A stretch of DNA of 64,000 nt from Candidatus Sumerlaea chitinivorans (GCA_003290465.1 CP030759.1:1641144-1705143), one strand, 5' to 3'. Counted from the first letter of the stretch, positions 43,402 through 52,063 are shown. The notes: generated by a model from the letters alone, not told the origin. Translations and numbers: made by a program.

Positions 43402-45804
43402 ATGGCAGCGGTCGGGAAACCTCTGATTCGATTTGACGCGCGAGAGAAGGTGACTGGTGAGACGCGCTACGGTGGGGATCTGTATGAGAAGGGGATGCTG
43501 CATGTGAAGGTGCTGCGAAGCGAGTACGCACATGCCGAGATCCTGAGCGTGGATCCCTCGGCCGCGCTGGCTTTGCCGGGCGTGGTAGGTGTGTATACCG
43601 CACGGGACATCAGTGGCACGAATCGCCATGGGCTCATTCGTCGCGACCAGACAGTGCTTGCAGAGCAGTTTGTGCGCTACAAGGGCGACGCGATTGCAAT
43701 CGTCGTGGCTGAATCGGATAAGATCGCGCGTGAGGCACTGAAGCTGATCAAGGTGGAGTATCGCCCGCTCCCCGTCATCCATACCATTGATGAAGCGCTT
43801 GCCCCCGACGCTCCGAAGATCCACCCGGAGGGCAACGTGATGGGCGACAAGCGGATTCGCAAGGGGGATGCGGAACGCGCTTTCGCCGAAGAATGCGACG
43901 TAATTGTGGAGGAAACCTTCAGCACCCAAACTGTGGACCATGCTTTCTTGGATTTAGAAGCTGGCGCAGCCCTTTATGATGGCGAAATGCTCACCATCTG
44001 GGTGAGCGGCCAGTGGGTCCACGAAGAACGCCGTCTGGTAGCACTTGCGCTGGGACTTCCTGTGGAGCGCGTACGCATCATTCAGCCTGCCACTGGAGGC
44101 GCCTTTGGCGGCCGCGAGGATCTGTCCATTCAGTGCTATGTGGGTTTGGCAGCACTCAAACACCCGAACCGAAAAGTTTACCTTCGCTACTCGCGTGCAG
44201 AAAGCATGACGGCGCGACACAAACGTCATGCGATGCGGATCCACTACAAGTTGGGCGCAAAACGCGACGGCACGCTGGTGGCGGCAAAAGTTACCGTGTG
44301 GAGCGATGAGGGCGCGTACCATTCCACGGGCCTCGCGGTGATGCGTAAGGCGAGTTCCCACTCCACGGGTGTCTATCGCGTGCCGAACATCCACGTCGAT
44401 GTCTATGGGGTGTTCACGAACAACAACCCCACGGGTGCGATGCGGGGCTTCGGGGCTGCACAGATGGCCATTTGTTACGAGGGGATGCTGGACCGTCTTG
44501 CGGCAAAGCTCGGCATGGACCGCATCGAAATTCGCCGCAAAAACGTCCTACGGCACGGCGACGAGATCACGACGAGCCAAGTGTTGCCGGTAGTTACGGC
44601 TGAGGAATGCCTGGATGCGGCCCTCATGCAGTTTGCGCGAGGGGCGGGGGTCAATGTAGCAACGCCGCAAGAGGCTCAGCGCGTTTGGGACGCTCGCTCC
44701 TACGCAACTCCGGCACCCTACCTGCGGCGGGGCTACGGGGTAAGCATTGTGTGCTTTGGCTTGGGCTACGGCGACGCGTTTCCGGATGCGGCACGCGCCG
44801 AAGTCCGCTTCAATGACCAAAACGAGTTGGAGGTTTACACCGGGGCGGTGGAAGTGGGGCAAGGCCTCCTGATGATGGTAAAACAGGTCGCGGCGTCTGT
44901 TTTGGGAATCGACGTTGAGCGCGTGAAAGTCATTGCGGCGGATACTCATCGCACGCCAGAAGCAGGCTCCTCGAGCGCGACCCGCCAGACGTACTTCACC
45001 GGCAGCGCAGTGAAAATGGCATGCGAAGAACTGAAGGAGACCATTCTCGACATTGCCGAAACGCATTTTGGCGTCCATCCGTTCGAGATTCGAATCGAGG
45101 ACGGCATTCTCTATAACGTGAACGACAGGTCAAAGCAGATGCCTTTGGATGAAGTGCTGGCAGAGGCCCGCCGGCGCGGCGTGGGCCTGTCGGCGCGGGC
45201 TATTTTCAAGCCGCGCACGATTCGCGAATCCGAGGACACCGGCTTGAGCCCACGGCCATTTATCACCTACCTTTTCGGTTCGCACATTTCTCAGGTCTTG
45301 GTAGACACAGAGACTGGTGAGGTGAAGATCGAACGACACATCGCGGCACACGATGTCGGCAAAGCGATCAACCCACAGTTAGTTGAGGGGCAAATCCAAG
45401 GCGGTGTCGCGCAAGGCATCGGCATGGCCTTGATGGAAGAAGTGATCTACGGGGAGGACGGAAGGATCCTCAACGCTGGCTTCACGGACTATATTTTGCC
45501 AAGCATCCGCGACGTCCCAGAAATTGAAGCCGTAATCGTCGAACATGATGATCCCTCGGGACCTTTCGGAGCTCATGGCATTGGCGAGCCTCCGCTCATT
45601 GGAACCACGCCGGCCGTTTTGGCAGCTATTGCAGATGCGATCGGAGTACCTGTGAACCAGACACCCGCGACGCCTGAGCGTGTGTGGCGCCTTATTCAGC
45701 AAGCACGCGAACGTGGCGAGTGGCGCGAGGTTGATCCGAGGTGGCAGCCGGCTACAGAGTCAGGGGATAACGCCCCCACCTATCAGCCGCTTGCAACATC
45801 GTGA
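43402..45804 (+). CDS. xanthine dehydrogenase/aldehyde oxidase-family molybdopterin-binding subunit
   Basis: 800 residues of the large (Mo-binding) subunit. It starts KPLIRFDAREKVTGETRYGGD and contains GGAFGGREDLS, the AMRGFGAAQ loop that contacts the cofactor, GQG and QVAASVLGID, and the catalytic GAHGIGEPPL near residue 728 with the Glu that activates the hydroxylation. It oxidises purines, aldehydes or N-heterocycles; substrate unknown. FAD and 2Fe-2S subunits are not adjacent, so it must pair with distant genes or another electron acceptor. Its last 53 bases overlap the convergent UroD-family gene. Confidence 0.9.
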   Translation: MAAVGKPLIRFDAREKVTGETRYGGDLYEKGMLHVKVLRSEYAHAEILSVDPSAALALPGVVGVYTARDISGTNRHGLIRRDQTVLAEQFVRYKGDAIAIVVAESDKIAREALKLIKVEYRPLPVIHTIDEALAPDAPKIHPEGNVMGDKRIRKGDAERAFAEECDVIVEETFSTQTVDHAFLDLEAGAALYDGEMLTIWVSGQWVHEERRLVALALGLPVERVRIIQPATGGAFGGREDLSIQCYVGLAALKHPNRKVYLRYSRAESMTARHKRHAMRIHYKLGAKRDGTLVAAKVTVWSDEGAYHSTGLAVMRKASSHSTGVYRVPNIHVDVYGVFTNNNPTGAMRGFGAAQMAICYEGMLDRLAAKLGMDRIEIRRKNVLRHGDEITTSQVLPVVTAEECLDAALMQFARGAGVNVATPQEAQRVWDARSYATPAPYLRRGYGVSIVCFGLGYGDAFPDAARAEVRFNDQNELEVYTGAVEVGQGLLMMVKQVAASVLGIDVERVKVIAADTHRTPEAGSSSATRQTYFTGSAVKMACEELKETILDIAETHFGVHPFEIRIEDGILYNVNDRSKQMPLDEVLAEARRRGVGLSARAIFKPRTIRESEDTGLSPRPFITYLFGSHISQVLVDTETGEVKIERHIAAHDVGKAINPQLVEGQIQGGVAQGIGMALMEEVIYGEDGRILNAGFTDYILPSIRDVPEIEAVIVEHDDPSGPFGAHGIGEPPLIGTTPAVLAAIADAIGVPVNQTPATPERVWRLIQQARERGEWREVDPRWQPATESGDNAPTYQPLATS

Positions 45805-46822
45805 GATAGTTCTCCCACTTGCAATACTCAGGGAGAGAATTACTCGAGCCAATCGCATAACCGCCGCCCGGTGCGCCTTTGAGCAATGCAGTGCGCACAA
45901 GCCGCTCAACTTCCTCGGGAGTCCCGCGAGCGAGCGTATCCACTTCAATGTGACCCAGCAAAGCAAGGCGTCCGCCCACCCGCTGCTTGAGCTCGCTAAG
46001 ATCCATGGACTTGGGCTCGATGGGATGCAGGCCGTTCACTCCGAGCGCGATCAGATCGTCGAGCACTTCGTACAAAACTCCATCGCTATGATAGAGGAAG
46101 GGAATGGAGCGGCGGCGACAGAGCTCTCCAATCCGGGCCATCCACGGGAAAAGGTACTTGCGCAAGACGTCCGGTGAGACCATGAGCCCACCCGCGTATG
46201 CAATGTCGTCGGTGAACCAGAGCGCCTTCACACAGGGAAAGTCGGCCATGTTCTCAAATAGGTTATAGATGATGCTCCCAACTTTCTCGAAAAGGGCCTC
46301 CACGAGATCGGGTTCTTCAAAAAGGGCTTCCGCAAAACGCTCGAAGCCCATGAGTTCCCACACCAGCGTAAAGATGTCCCCATATTGGCCGATGACACCC
46401 ATATTCTCAGGAAGAAGGCGGCATGCTTCCTCAAAACGCGCGTAACTGACGTCTTCAGGGCGTGGCCAGACATAACGCTCGAATTCCTGCCATTTCGTGA
46501 TCACGCCTGTGTGCTCGTCGGCCCAACGTCGTTGGCCGGCGCCCTCCTCCAATTCGAAGACCTGAGGTCCCGACGCCGGCATAATCTTCGCCGGATTCAT
46601 ATCAATTGCCGGTTGAAGCTTAATGTAATCGTAGCCGGCTCGTTGGGCAAATTCGATCTCGTCCGCAACGGTGACACACGGACGTTCGATCATCAGGCCT
46701 TTGAATATCGGGTGAACACCCAACTCGATGAAGGGCACGCGATCGGGCTCACCTTCACACATGAGCACTTTGCGAAGGCGCTCAAAGTCCGGCTGACGAT
46801 CGAGATGAAATGGTTGTGCCAT
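45752..46822 (-). CDS. uroporphyrinogen decarboxylase (UroD/MtaA)-superfamily protein
   Basis: 356 residues, TIM-barrel fold of the UroD superfamily, which also contains corrinoid methyltransferases MtaA, MtbA and CmuA. The barrel end shows FLYHSDGVLYEVLDDLIALGVNGLHPIEP, the family's common motif before strand 8. The catalytic zinc ligands HxC of the methyltransferases are not present (YHSD), so activity is not implied. ATG 46822 is preceded by GAGGAG. It is divergent from the cobalamin riboswitch transcript, suggestive of a corrinoid link but not proof. True heme UroD activity is doubtful because the family is broad. Confidence 0.8.
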   Translation of the reverse strand: MAQPFHLDRQPDFERLRKVLMCEGEPDRVPFIELGVHPIFKGLMIERPCVTVADEIEFAQRAGYDYIKLQPAIDMNPAKIMPASGPQVFELEEGAGQRRWADEHTGVITKWQEFERYVWPRPEDVSYARFEEACRLLPENMGVIGQYGDIFTLVWELMGFERFAEALFEEPDLVEALFEKVGSIIYNLFENMADFPCVKALWFTDDIAYAGGLMVSPDVLRKYLFPWMARIGELCRRRSIPFLYHSDGVLYEVLDDLIALGVNGLHPIEPKSMDLSELKQRVGGRLALLGHIEVDTLARGTPEEVERLVRTALLKGAPGGGYAIGSSNSLPEYCKWENYLTMLQAADRWGRYPLTL

Positions 46823-46990
46823 GGGTCTCTCCTCTTTTCCACGATCGCATCGATTTGATCGTTCCGAGTATCCGCACCTCAATCAGATTCACCATTCCGA
46901 CGCTGAGAGATGGCGCCTTTGTCCTTCAGTCGTTCGCCCTGCTTCAGCAGGATGTCAACCCTCCCGGACGCCCCAATCCGAAAATTTGTC

Positions 46991-47018
46991 TTGCATCTCG
47001 TTCCCGCCCTGTACTTAT
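46991..47018 (+). promoter_or_regulatory. candidate promoter of the riboswitch transcript
   Basis: TTGCAT, 16 bases, ACTTAT, about 55 bases before the riboswitch aptamer. Matches are moderate. Confidence 0.3.
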
Positions 47019-47072
47019 TTCCCGGCTCGTACTCATGGAGAACTGCCAAACCGCATTTTTTGCGGCTTGGCG

Positions 47073-47246
47073 CCCACCTGCAGCCCTGCAGGTTGGGTGG
47101 GAAACCGGTGAAAATCCGGTACGGGCCCGCCGCTGTGAGCGGGGACGAAAGCCCACATGATGCCACTGGCGCGCGACACGGCATGAGCCGGAGCGCTGGG
47201 AAGGCGTGGGTGAGTAGGAAGATCCGCGAGTCAGAAGACCGGCTCC
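47073..47246 (+). ncRNA. cobalamin (B12) riboswitch
   Basis: Conserved blocks in order: GGGAAACCGGTGAAAATCC, CGGGCCCGCCGCTGTGA, GCCACTGG, GGGAAGGCG, and AGTCAGAAGACCGG (47227-47242). The spacing and the AGTCAGAAGACC end are diagnostic of AdoCbl/B12 aptamers. A hairpin with 11-bp mismatched stem and T5 loop (47045-47071) precedes it. The leader continues about 200 bases to the coding gene; it includes GGCTC..AGCCG and GCGAC/GTCGC hairpins, then GGAGAGGAGGTGATG. CTCC-containing segments could pair the strong GGAGG site, consistent with ligand-dependent sequestration. That mechanism is inferred. Confidence 0.95.
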
Positions 47247-47288
47247 ATGGGCAGCCGCGACTCCCTTCGGTCGCAAGGAGAGGAGGTG

Positions 47289-47522
47289 ATGAACGAGCAT
47301 GCCTATGGGCTTCGCCGAAGGCGCGAATCGGCGAAGCAGCGATTCGTGCGCACTTATGCGCTTTCAGCGCTCCCCTGGATCGCATCATTCAATCGCGCTC
47401 TTACCACGGGGCCTCGGTTGCAGGCCAACATCATTCAAGAAGGGAATTACGAAAATGAAGTTCTTACGCGCATCGCTGTTGGCTGCCATGCTGTGCACGG
47501 TGGCAGTTCATCCTGTCGTTAG
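47289..47522 (+). CDS. possible leader peptide ORF between riboswitch and secreted-protein gene
   Basis: ATG 47289 lies 2 bases after GGAGG, unusually close for an effective start, but the GGAGGTGATG arrangement is common. It encodes MNEHAYGLRRRRESAKQRFV and continues, basic, for 77 residues, past the secreted-protein start in another frame. A perfect 10-bp inverted repeat (47309-47318 with 47328-47337) lies in its first codons. Another ATG at 47299 is in frame with the secreted protein and would extend it by 52 residues. I cannot tell which of these is translated; it could be a non-coding leader only. Confidence 0.25.
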   Translation: MNEHAYGLRRRRESAKQRFVRTYALSALPWIASFNRALTTGPRLQANIIQEGNYENEVLTRIAVGCHAVHGGSSSCR

Positions 47523-48561
47523 TGCACAAATTCACATCCTGTCTGTTCCCGCGGGTTACACAACGGGTTCCATTGAGCTGGGCGTACCGTTTGCGGGAAG
47601 TCTTGCTCCCCTTCCCTCGGACCCCACAAAGCTTTACGTTTCCGTCGGTAGTTACGGCGCTCAAAGTATTGCGCTGGTTGATACCGTGGCCGCTACGGTT
47701 CAGCTTGTCGCCAGCGGCTTCGGTTCGATTGGTGGTATCGCCGTCCTCAGCAATGGGGATCTTGCCATCACCGAAAATGCAACATCGGAGACCATCCTTC
47801 GGGCGCACGATTTGACGAATGACGGCGACTTTCTTGATCCCGGAGAAATTACGGAACTCATTTCTCCAATTTTGGCCGATAGCCCCTTTGGATTCACTGG
47901 GGCGCAAATTGCATTAGCACCCGCAGGCAATGCCGCTGCTATTCCTGCGGGAGCTTTGGTGATCCAGACTGCAGACGGCGAAACCAGCTCAGAGCTGCTG
48001 GTGGTCGAGAATCCAGAAACATCTCCCGCCTTCCGGCCGGCTGGGGGCGCCTTCTTTAGCGGATTCCAATACAACGGCGGAATTGATTTTTCGAACAGTG
48101 GGCACGTGATCATGGGCGAAGGCATGTTCGACATGCTCACCTTCACGTCGTCGGGACGCATTTACGCGTTGGTGAACACGAATGCGGATGCCGTCATTGG
48201 CGCTGGGGAGTGGAACGTCTTGGTGTCGGAAACTCAACTCACCGCCGGCCTGAGTGACTTGGCCATTTCAAAAGAAGATGACGTTTTCACAGTGGAAGGC
48301 AGTGGAACAGTGCGTACGTTTGCGCTTCCCCCAAATCTCTTGAGTGGCTCGGCAACACCGGCGGTATTTGCGCAAACGGATAGCCCCTACCTTTCAACAG
48401 TTCGGTTTGACGACAAGACGAAGACCTTCGCGCCCGGCGCGACAGCGCCTTCTGCGCGACTGTATTTGGGAGGCTACGCAAGCGACTGGACCGCGGCAAC
48501 GAACCTCGTGTGGATTCAGCCACAGCCTGCATCACACGTTGAGAATTGGGCTATTTACTAA
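47455..48561 (+). CDS. secreted beta-propeller-like protein under cobalamin riboswitch control
   Basis: 368 residues from ATG 47455, preceded by AAGGGAA. Signal peptide RASLLAAMLCTVAVHPVVSA/Q directs export; C14 is not in a lipobox, so it is probably soluble or periplasmic. The rest has repeated short beta-strand units such as GSIGGIAVLSNGDLAITEN and TSSGRIYALVNTN, reminiscent of NHL/SMP-30 propellers, and an EF-hand-like DLTNDGDFLDPGE. I do not recognise a family with confidence. Its leader is a B12 riboswitch, so it is probably made when cobalamin is scarce. By analogy to BtuG, a riboswitch-controlled surface propeller of Bacteroides, it may bind corrinoids; this is hypothesis. Confidence 0.65.
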   Translation: MKFLRASLLAAMLCTVAVHPVVSAQIHILSVPAGYTTGSIELGVPFAGSLAPLPSDPTKLYVSVGSYGAQSIALVDTVAATVQLVASGFGSIGGIAVLSNGDLAITENATSETILRAHDLTNDGDFLDPGEITELISPILADSPFGFTGAQIALAPAGNAAAIPAGALVIQTADGETSSELLVVENPETSPAFRPAGGAFFSGFQYNGGIDFSNSGHVIMGEGMFDMLTFTSSGRIYALVNTNADAVIGAGEWNVLVSETQLTAGLSDLAISKEDDVFTVEGSGTVRTFALPPNLLSGSATPAVFAQTDSPYLSTVRFDDKTKTFAPGATAPSARLYLGGYASDWTAATNLVWIQPQPASHVENWAIY

Positions 48562-48584
48562 GCGAAACGCCCGCAGTGCCGATG

Positions 48585-48621
48585 CCCCCGGGGATGAGCT
48601 GACCCGGGGGTAATTTTTTTT
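48585..48621 (+). terminator. strong intrinsic terminator after the secreted-protein gene
   Basis: 8-bp stem CCCCCGGG / CCCGGGGG with a 10-base loop, then TAA and eight T. Confidence 0.88.
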
Positions 48622-48670
48622 GCATTTTTTTGTTGCATTGCAATTAATTCCTGGGGCTTTTTACGTCTCA

Positions 48671-48759
48671 CGCCAAGACGCAGAGGCTATAGACAATCAC
48701 ACACCCAGCTTAATTGTCTACAACCCAGCTTGGCCCCCCTGACACTCTGCGTTTTGGCG
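48671..48759. repeat. nested inverted-repeat element, REP/MITE-like
   Basis: Outer arms CGCCAAGACGCAGAG (48671-48685) and CTCTGCGTTTTGGCG (48745-48759) match at 14 of 15 positions with one G-U-type change. An inner inverted repeat TAGACAAT (48690-48697) / ATTGTCTA (48713-48720) and a direct ACCCAGCTT repeat lie inside. TTTTGTTTTTT follows at 48761-48771. The CAAGACGCAGAG arm resembles short interspersed palindromes found in many bacterial genomes. It lies between the secreted-protein terminator and the panE gene. Confidence 0.65.
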
Positions 48760-48838
48760 CTTTTGTTTTTTAGCGGCTTCGCGGATGCAAAGGCAGGGCG
48801 TCCCCCGTGAATCTCACGAGAAACTCATTCGGAAAAAG

Positions 48839-49807
48839 TCACGACCTTATTCGGCATCGGTTTTGCTGATCCAGCCGGCGAACCAGCGCATAAAGCATTT
48901 CCATTCGCGGGACGGGGATGCCGGCCCGTCGGGCTCGCCGCACGGGTTCCCCGAGAAGCGCTTCAACCTCGAGCGGACGACCATTTTCGTAATCGATCTG
49001 CATCGAGCTCTTGTACGCTCCCATGGATTCTGTCTTCTGCATAAGGTCCGCCCGCAATTCGTCGGGAATTGAGACTCCATCAGCCCGGGCTGCCTCGAGG
49101 ACTTCGCCCATTAGGTTCCACGCTAAAGCCCGAAGTTCCGGATCCTCGAGAATCACGCGCGTGTCGGCATGGTGTGCGGCAACCCCCAATCCATTGAAGG
49201 GGATGTTCCACACCAGTTTTTCCCATCGAATGCTCGCTAACGACTCGCGGACCTCACACTCAATCCCAGCTTCAACAAACGACTGAGCGATTTCGTGGGT
49301 TCGGGAGCGCGGGCGGCCGCAGAACTCCGCCAATCTAATGAAACCATGGGCTGAATGATGGATCACCCCCGGCGCAATGCGATTGCTGCAGAGGAACGCC
49401 GTTCCCCCAATAATCTGCTTGGAAGCCGTCGGAAAATCGCAAACGGTACGATTGCTAACAAGGGCAGCTGCAATTGCTTCCTCGTTGCCGAGACCATTCT
49501 GCAGCGTCAGAATGATGGTGTCCGCGGTTGCTGTGGGAGCGAGAAGCTCCGGGAGAGCAGCGTTATCCACCGTTTTGAGTCCGACGAGCAGGAGGTCACA
49601 CGGGCCAAGCTCGCGTGCCGAGGCGTACACCGGCGGACGTAAGTCAAAATCCCCAAGAATGGATTGGATTCGGAGCCCGTGTTGGCGAACTGCCTCGTAA
49701 TCAGAGCGCATTAGGAAATGAACGTCCGCTCCGGCCCGCGCGAGGCACGCCCCATAAAACGCCCCCAGCGCTCCCGCCCCGATCACCCCGATTCGCCCTT
49801 TGAACAT
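48839..49807 (-). CDS. panE: 2-dehydropantoate 2-reductase
   Basis: 322 residues. NADPH-binding GVIGAGALGAFYG opens the Rossmann domain; the conserved lysine is in VGLKTVDNAALPEL, and TLQNGLGNEE is the family block around the nicotinamide site. The C-terminal helical domain has the SIRWEKLVWNIPFNGLG substrate-site lysine. The enzyme makes pantoate for coenzyme A; paralogues of this family act on other oxo-acids, so the assignment is at family level. Convergent with the secreted-protein gene. Confidence 0.88.
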   Translation of the reverse strand: MFKGRIGVIGAGALGAFYGACLARAGADVHFLMRSDYEAVRQHGLRIQSILGDFDLRPPVYASARELGPCDLLLVGLKTVDNAALPELLAPTATADTIILTLQNGLGNEEAIAAALVSNRTVCDFPTASKQIIGGTAFLCSNRIAPGVIHHSAHGFIRLAEFCGRPRSRTHEIAQSFVEAGIECEVRESLASIRWEKLVWNIPFNGLGVAAHHADTRVILEDPELRALAWNLMGEVLEAARADGVSIPDELRADLMQKTESMGAYKSSMQIDYENGRPLEVEALLGEPVRRARRAGIPVPRMEMLYALVRRLDQQNRCRIRS

Positions 49808-50004
49808 CGACAGCCTCTCACAAAACAGAGAATGCGACGCGTGGGTTCAGTTCAGTGACATGATGTGCGCGGATTCAAGCGTTTCTATGATGCAATTCCC
49901 CCACGGGCAGATGCCTTCGATTGCTTTGCAGCGTGAGAGAGCATTTCTCTCACTTCTTTTCACGGTTGCGTTCCCCACGCGGAGAAGCCTATTCAAACGG
50001 CGAC

Positions 50005-50703
50005 ATGAGGCGATCTCGTAGTGACATTCGAATTTACAAAAACGTGAAAATTGGCCGCGGGGCAGAAATCGGCGAGTATGTCGTCATCGGAGTGCCCCCA
50101 AAAGGCAAAAAAGACGGGGAGCTGAAAACCGTCATCGGACCGAAGGCGATCCTGCGTTCCCACACAGTCATCTATGCAGGGAATGTGATTGGGGCCCACT
50201 TTGCCACCGGCCACGGGGTACTGATTCGCGAAGAAAATGAAATCGGTGATCACGTGAGTATTGGTTCTCACTCCATTGTCGAGCACCATGTGAAAATTGG
50301 CAACGGCGTGCGCATTCACTCTTCGGCTTTTATCCCTGAGTATTCTGTCCTCGAGGACCATGCGTGGATCGGGCCGCATGTGGTGTTCACAAATGTCCTC
50401 CATCCGTTATGCCCGGAAGTGCCCAAGTGCATCAAAGGACCGTATATCTGCAGCGGTGCGAAAATTGGGGCGAATGCAACTCTGCTACCAAGTATCACGG
50501 TGGGGGCAATGGCTTTAGTGGCAGCCGGATCTGTAGTTACGCGGGATGTGCCGCCGCGCGCAGTTGTCGCTGGAAATCCGGCGCGCATCGTGAAGACCAT
50601 TGATGATCTGACTTGCCCGTGGGACTACATTGCGTCGCCGTACACAATCGTAGAAAGCGAAATATCCGAAAAACGTGGGGGAAGCCCAAGAAAACAAAAG
50701 TAA
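50005..50703 (+). CDS. hexapeptide-repeat acyltransferase, sugar N-acetyltransferase-like
   Basis: 232 residues with about a dozen left-handed beta-helix turns (IGRGAEIGEYVVIG through IGANATLLPSITVG). The end GAMALVAAGSVVTRDVPPRAVVAGNPARIVK is typical of WlbB/WbpD-type N-acetyltransferases that modify UDP-amino sugars for O-antigen. It begins an apparent polysaccharide gene run with the next GT and permease. ATG 50005 is the best start by homology-like length; no clear ribosome binding site. Substrate specificity cannot be read from sequence alone. Confidence 0.8.
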   Translation: MRRSRSDIRIYKNVKIGRGAEIGEYVVIGVPPKGKKDGELKTVIGPKAILRSHTVIYAGNVIGAHFATGHGVLIREENEIGDHVSIGSHSIVEHHVKIGNGVRIHSSAFIPEYSVLEDHAWIGPHVVFTNVLHPLCPEVPKCIKGPYICSGAKIGANATLLPSITVGAMALVAAGSVVTRDVPPRAVVAGNPARIVKTIDDLTCPWDYIASPYTIVESEISEKRGGSPRKQK

Positions 50704-50842
50704 TTCGCCTATGTCCTGTCCTCAGGCGTAGTGCGGACAAAGTGCATAACTGTAACATCATTGTGGTTTACGACGTAATACCCACACGTCCGAACCAGTT
50801 GGCCGGCGGACCTCAGAACCTTGTGGGAGTTTGAGAGCATCG

Positions 50843-52063
50843 GTGAAAATTCTCTATATTTGCTGTGATCTCGGAGTTGAAATCTCGGGGCGCAAAGGAG
50901 CCTCAACCCACGTGCGGGAAGCTTGCCATGCTCTCCAGCGCTATGGCCACGAAGTCCTGCTCGTGAGCCCGGTCGTGGGAGACCGCTCAAAACTTGGTTT
51001 CCCTGTGGTGGAAGTCACCCCGCCGCGCACACGCTGGCTGGGCGCGGACCTGCGCTACGTCGTGCTGAATTACCAAATGCAAAGGCTCCTGCCTAAAATC
51101 ATTCAGGACTTTGCTCCGGACGTGGTGTATGAGCGGTATTCGCTCTATCAAACTGCGGGGCAAGCAATCTGCCGCAAGCTGGGCATTCCGCGCATCTTGG
51201 AAGTCAACACTCTGCTGGCCACAGAACTCCGCCACAGACTTCGGTTCCCAAGACTCGCGCGCCTTATCGAAAGCAGACTCTGGCGAGGAGAATCCGCCAT
51301 TATCTGCGTCTCGAGCGTGCTTCGCGATATGATTGTCAAGCAAAGTGGTCTGGATATGGGCCGAATGGCGGGGATCGTGGTGTCGCCCGTCGGAGTCGAC
51401 CCAGACGTCTTTGCCCCCACCGTCTCTCCACTGCCTCGCTCAAAGGTGGGATGCGAGAGACACGTCATCGTGGGCTATGTGGGGACCCTCACGACATGGC
51501 ATGGAGTGGAGCTTTTCTTCAAAGTTGGGCGTCTTCTTCAGGACGAAAACCTGCCAATTTGCTTGGTTGTCGTCGGAGGCGAGCCCGAGCGCGTGGAACG
51601 CCTTCGCCAGCGGGCCGCAACCGAATGCTTGGAGCATCTTCATTTCGCTGGAAGCGTGCCACATGAGGAGGTACCACACTGGCTTGCGACGATGGATATC
51701 TGCCTCATTGCCGACACACAGGATTGGTCCTCGCCCACCAAGTACTTTGAAATGGCAGCGATGGGGAAACCTGTTGTGGCTGCGCGGGTTGCTGCAATCG
51801 AAGAAGTGATGGGTGGGGATGGTGTGGGCGGCGTACTCTTTGAGCGTGGCAACGCGCAGGATGCAGTCTCCAAACTTCGCTTATTGGTTGAGCATCCCGA
51901 GCAAGCGAAAACGCTTGGGCAACAGGCACGCGAGCGCGTCCTTGAAAACTATTCGTGGGAACGCAACCTCGAACGCATGATGGCACTCTACCGAAAACTC
52001 GGTGTGTCCAAAGCTGAACTTTGGGCTGGAAACTCCCAAGCCTCAAGTAGGAGAACGTGCTGA
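50843..52063 (+). CDS. GT-B glycosyltransferase, family 4-like
   Basis: About 406 residues. The N-terminal half opens KILYICCDLGVEISGRKGASTHVREACHALQ, the usual acceptor-side glycine loop. The donor half has VGYVGTLTTWHGVELFFK and an acidic ETADTQDWSSPTKYFEMAAMGKPVVA-like segment, where PTKYFEMAAMGKP fits the nucleotide-sugar site. GTG 50843 has GAGAG upstream; TTG 50831 is also in frame. It overlaps the permease by 7 bases, so the two are probably co-translated. The sugar is unknown. Confidence 0.85.
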   Translation: MKILYICCDLGVEISGRKGASTHVREACHALQRYGHEVLLVSPVVGDRSKLGFPVVEVTPPRTRWLGADLRYVVLNYQMQRLLPKIIQDFAPDVVYERYSLYQTAGQAICRKLGIPRILEVNTLLATELRHRLRFPRLARLIESRLWRGESAIICVSSVLRDMIVKQSGLDMGRMAGIVVSPVGVDPDVFAPTVSPLPRSKVGCERHVIVGYVGTLTTWHGVELFFKVGRLLQDENLPICLVVVGGEPERVERLRQRAATECLEHLHFAGSVPHEEVPHWLATMDICLIADTQDWSSPTKYFEMAAMGKPVVAARVAAIEEVMGGDGVGGVLFERGNAQDAVSKLRLLVEHPEQAKTLGQQARERVLENYSWERNLERMMALYRKLGVSKAELWAGNSQASSRRTC

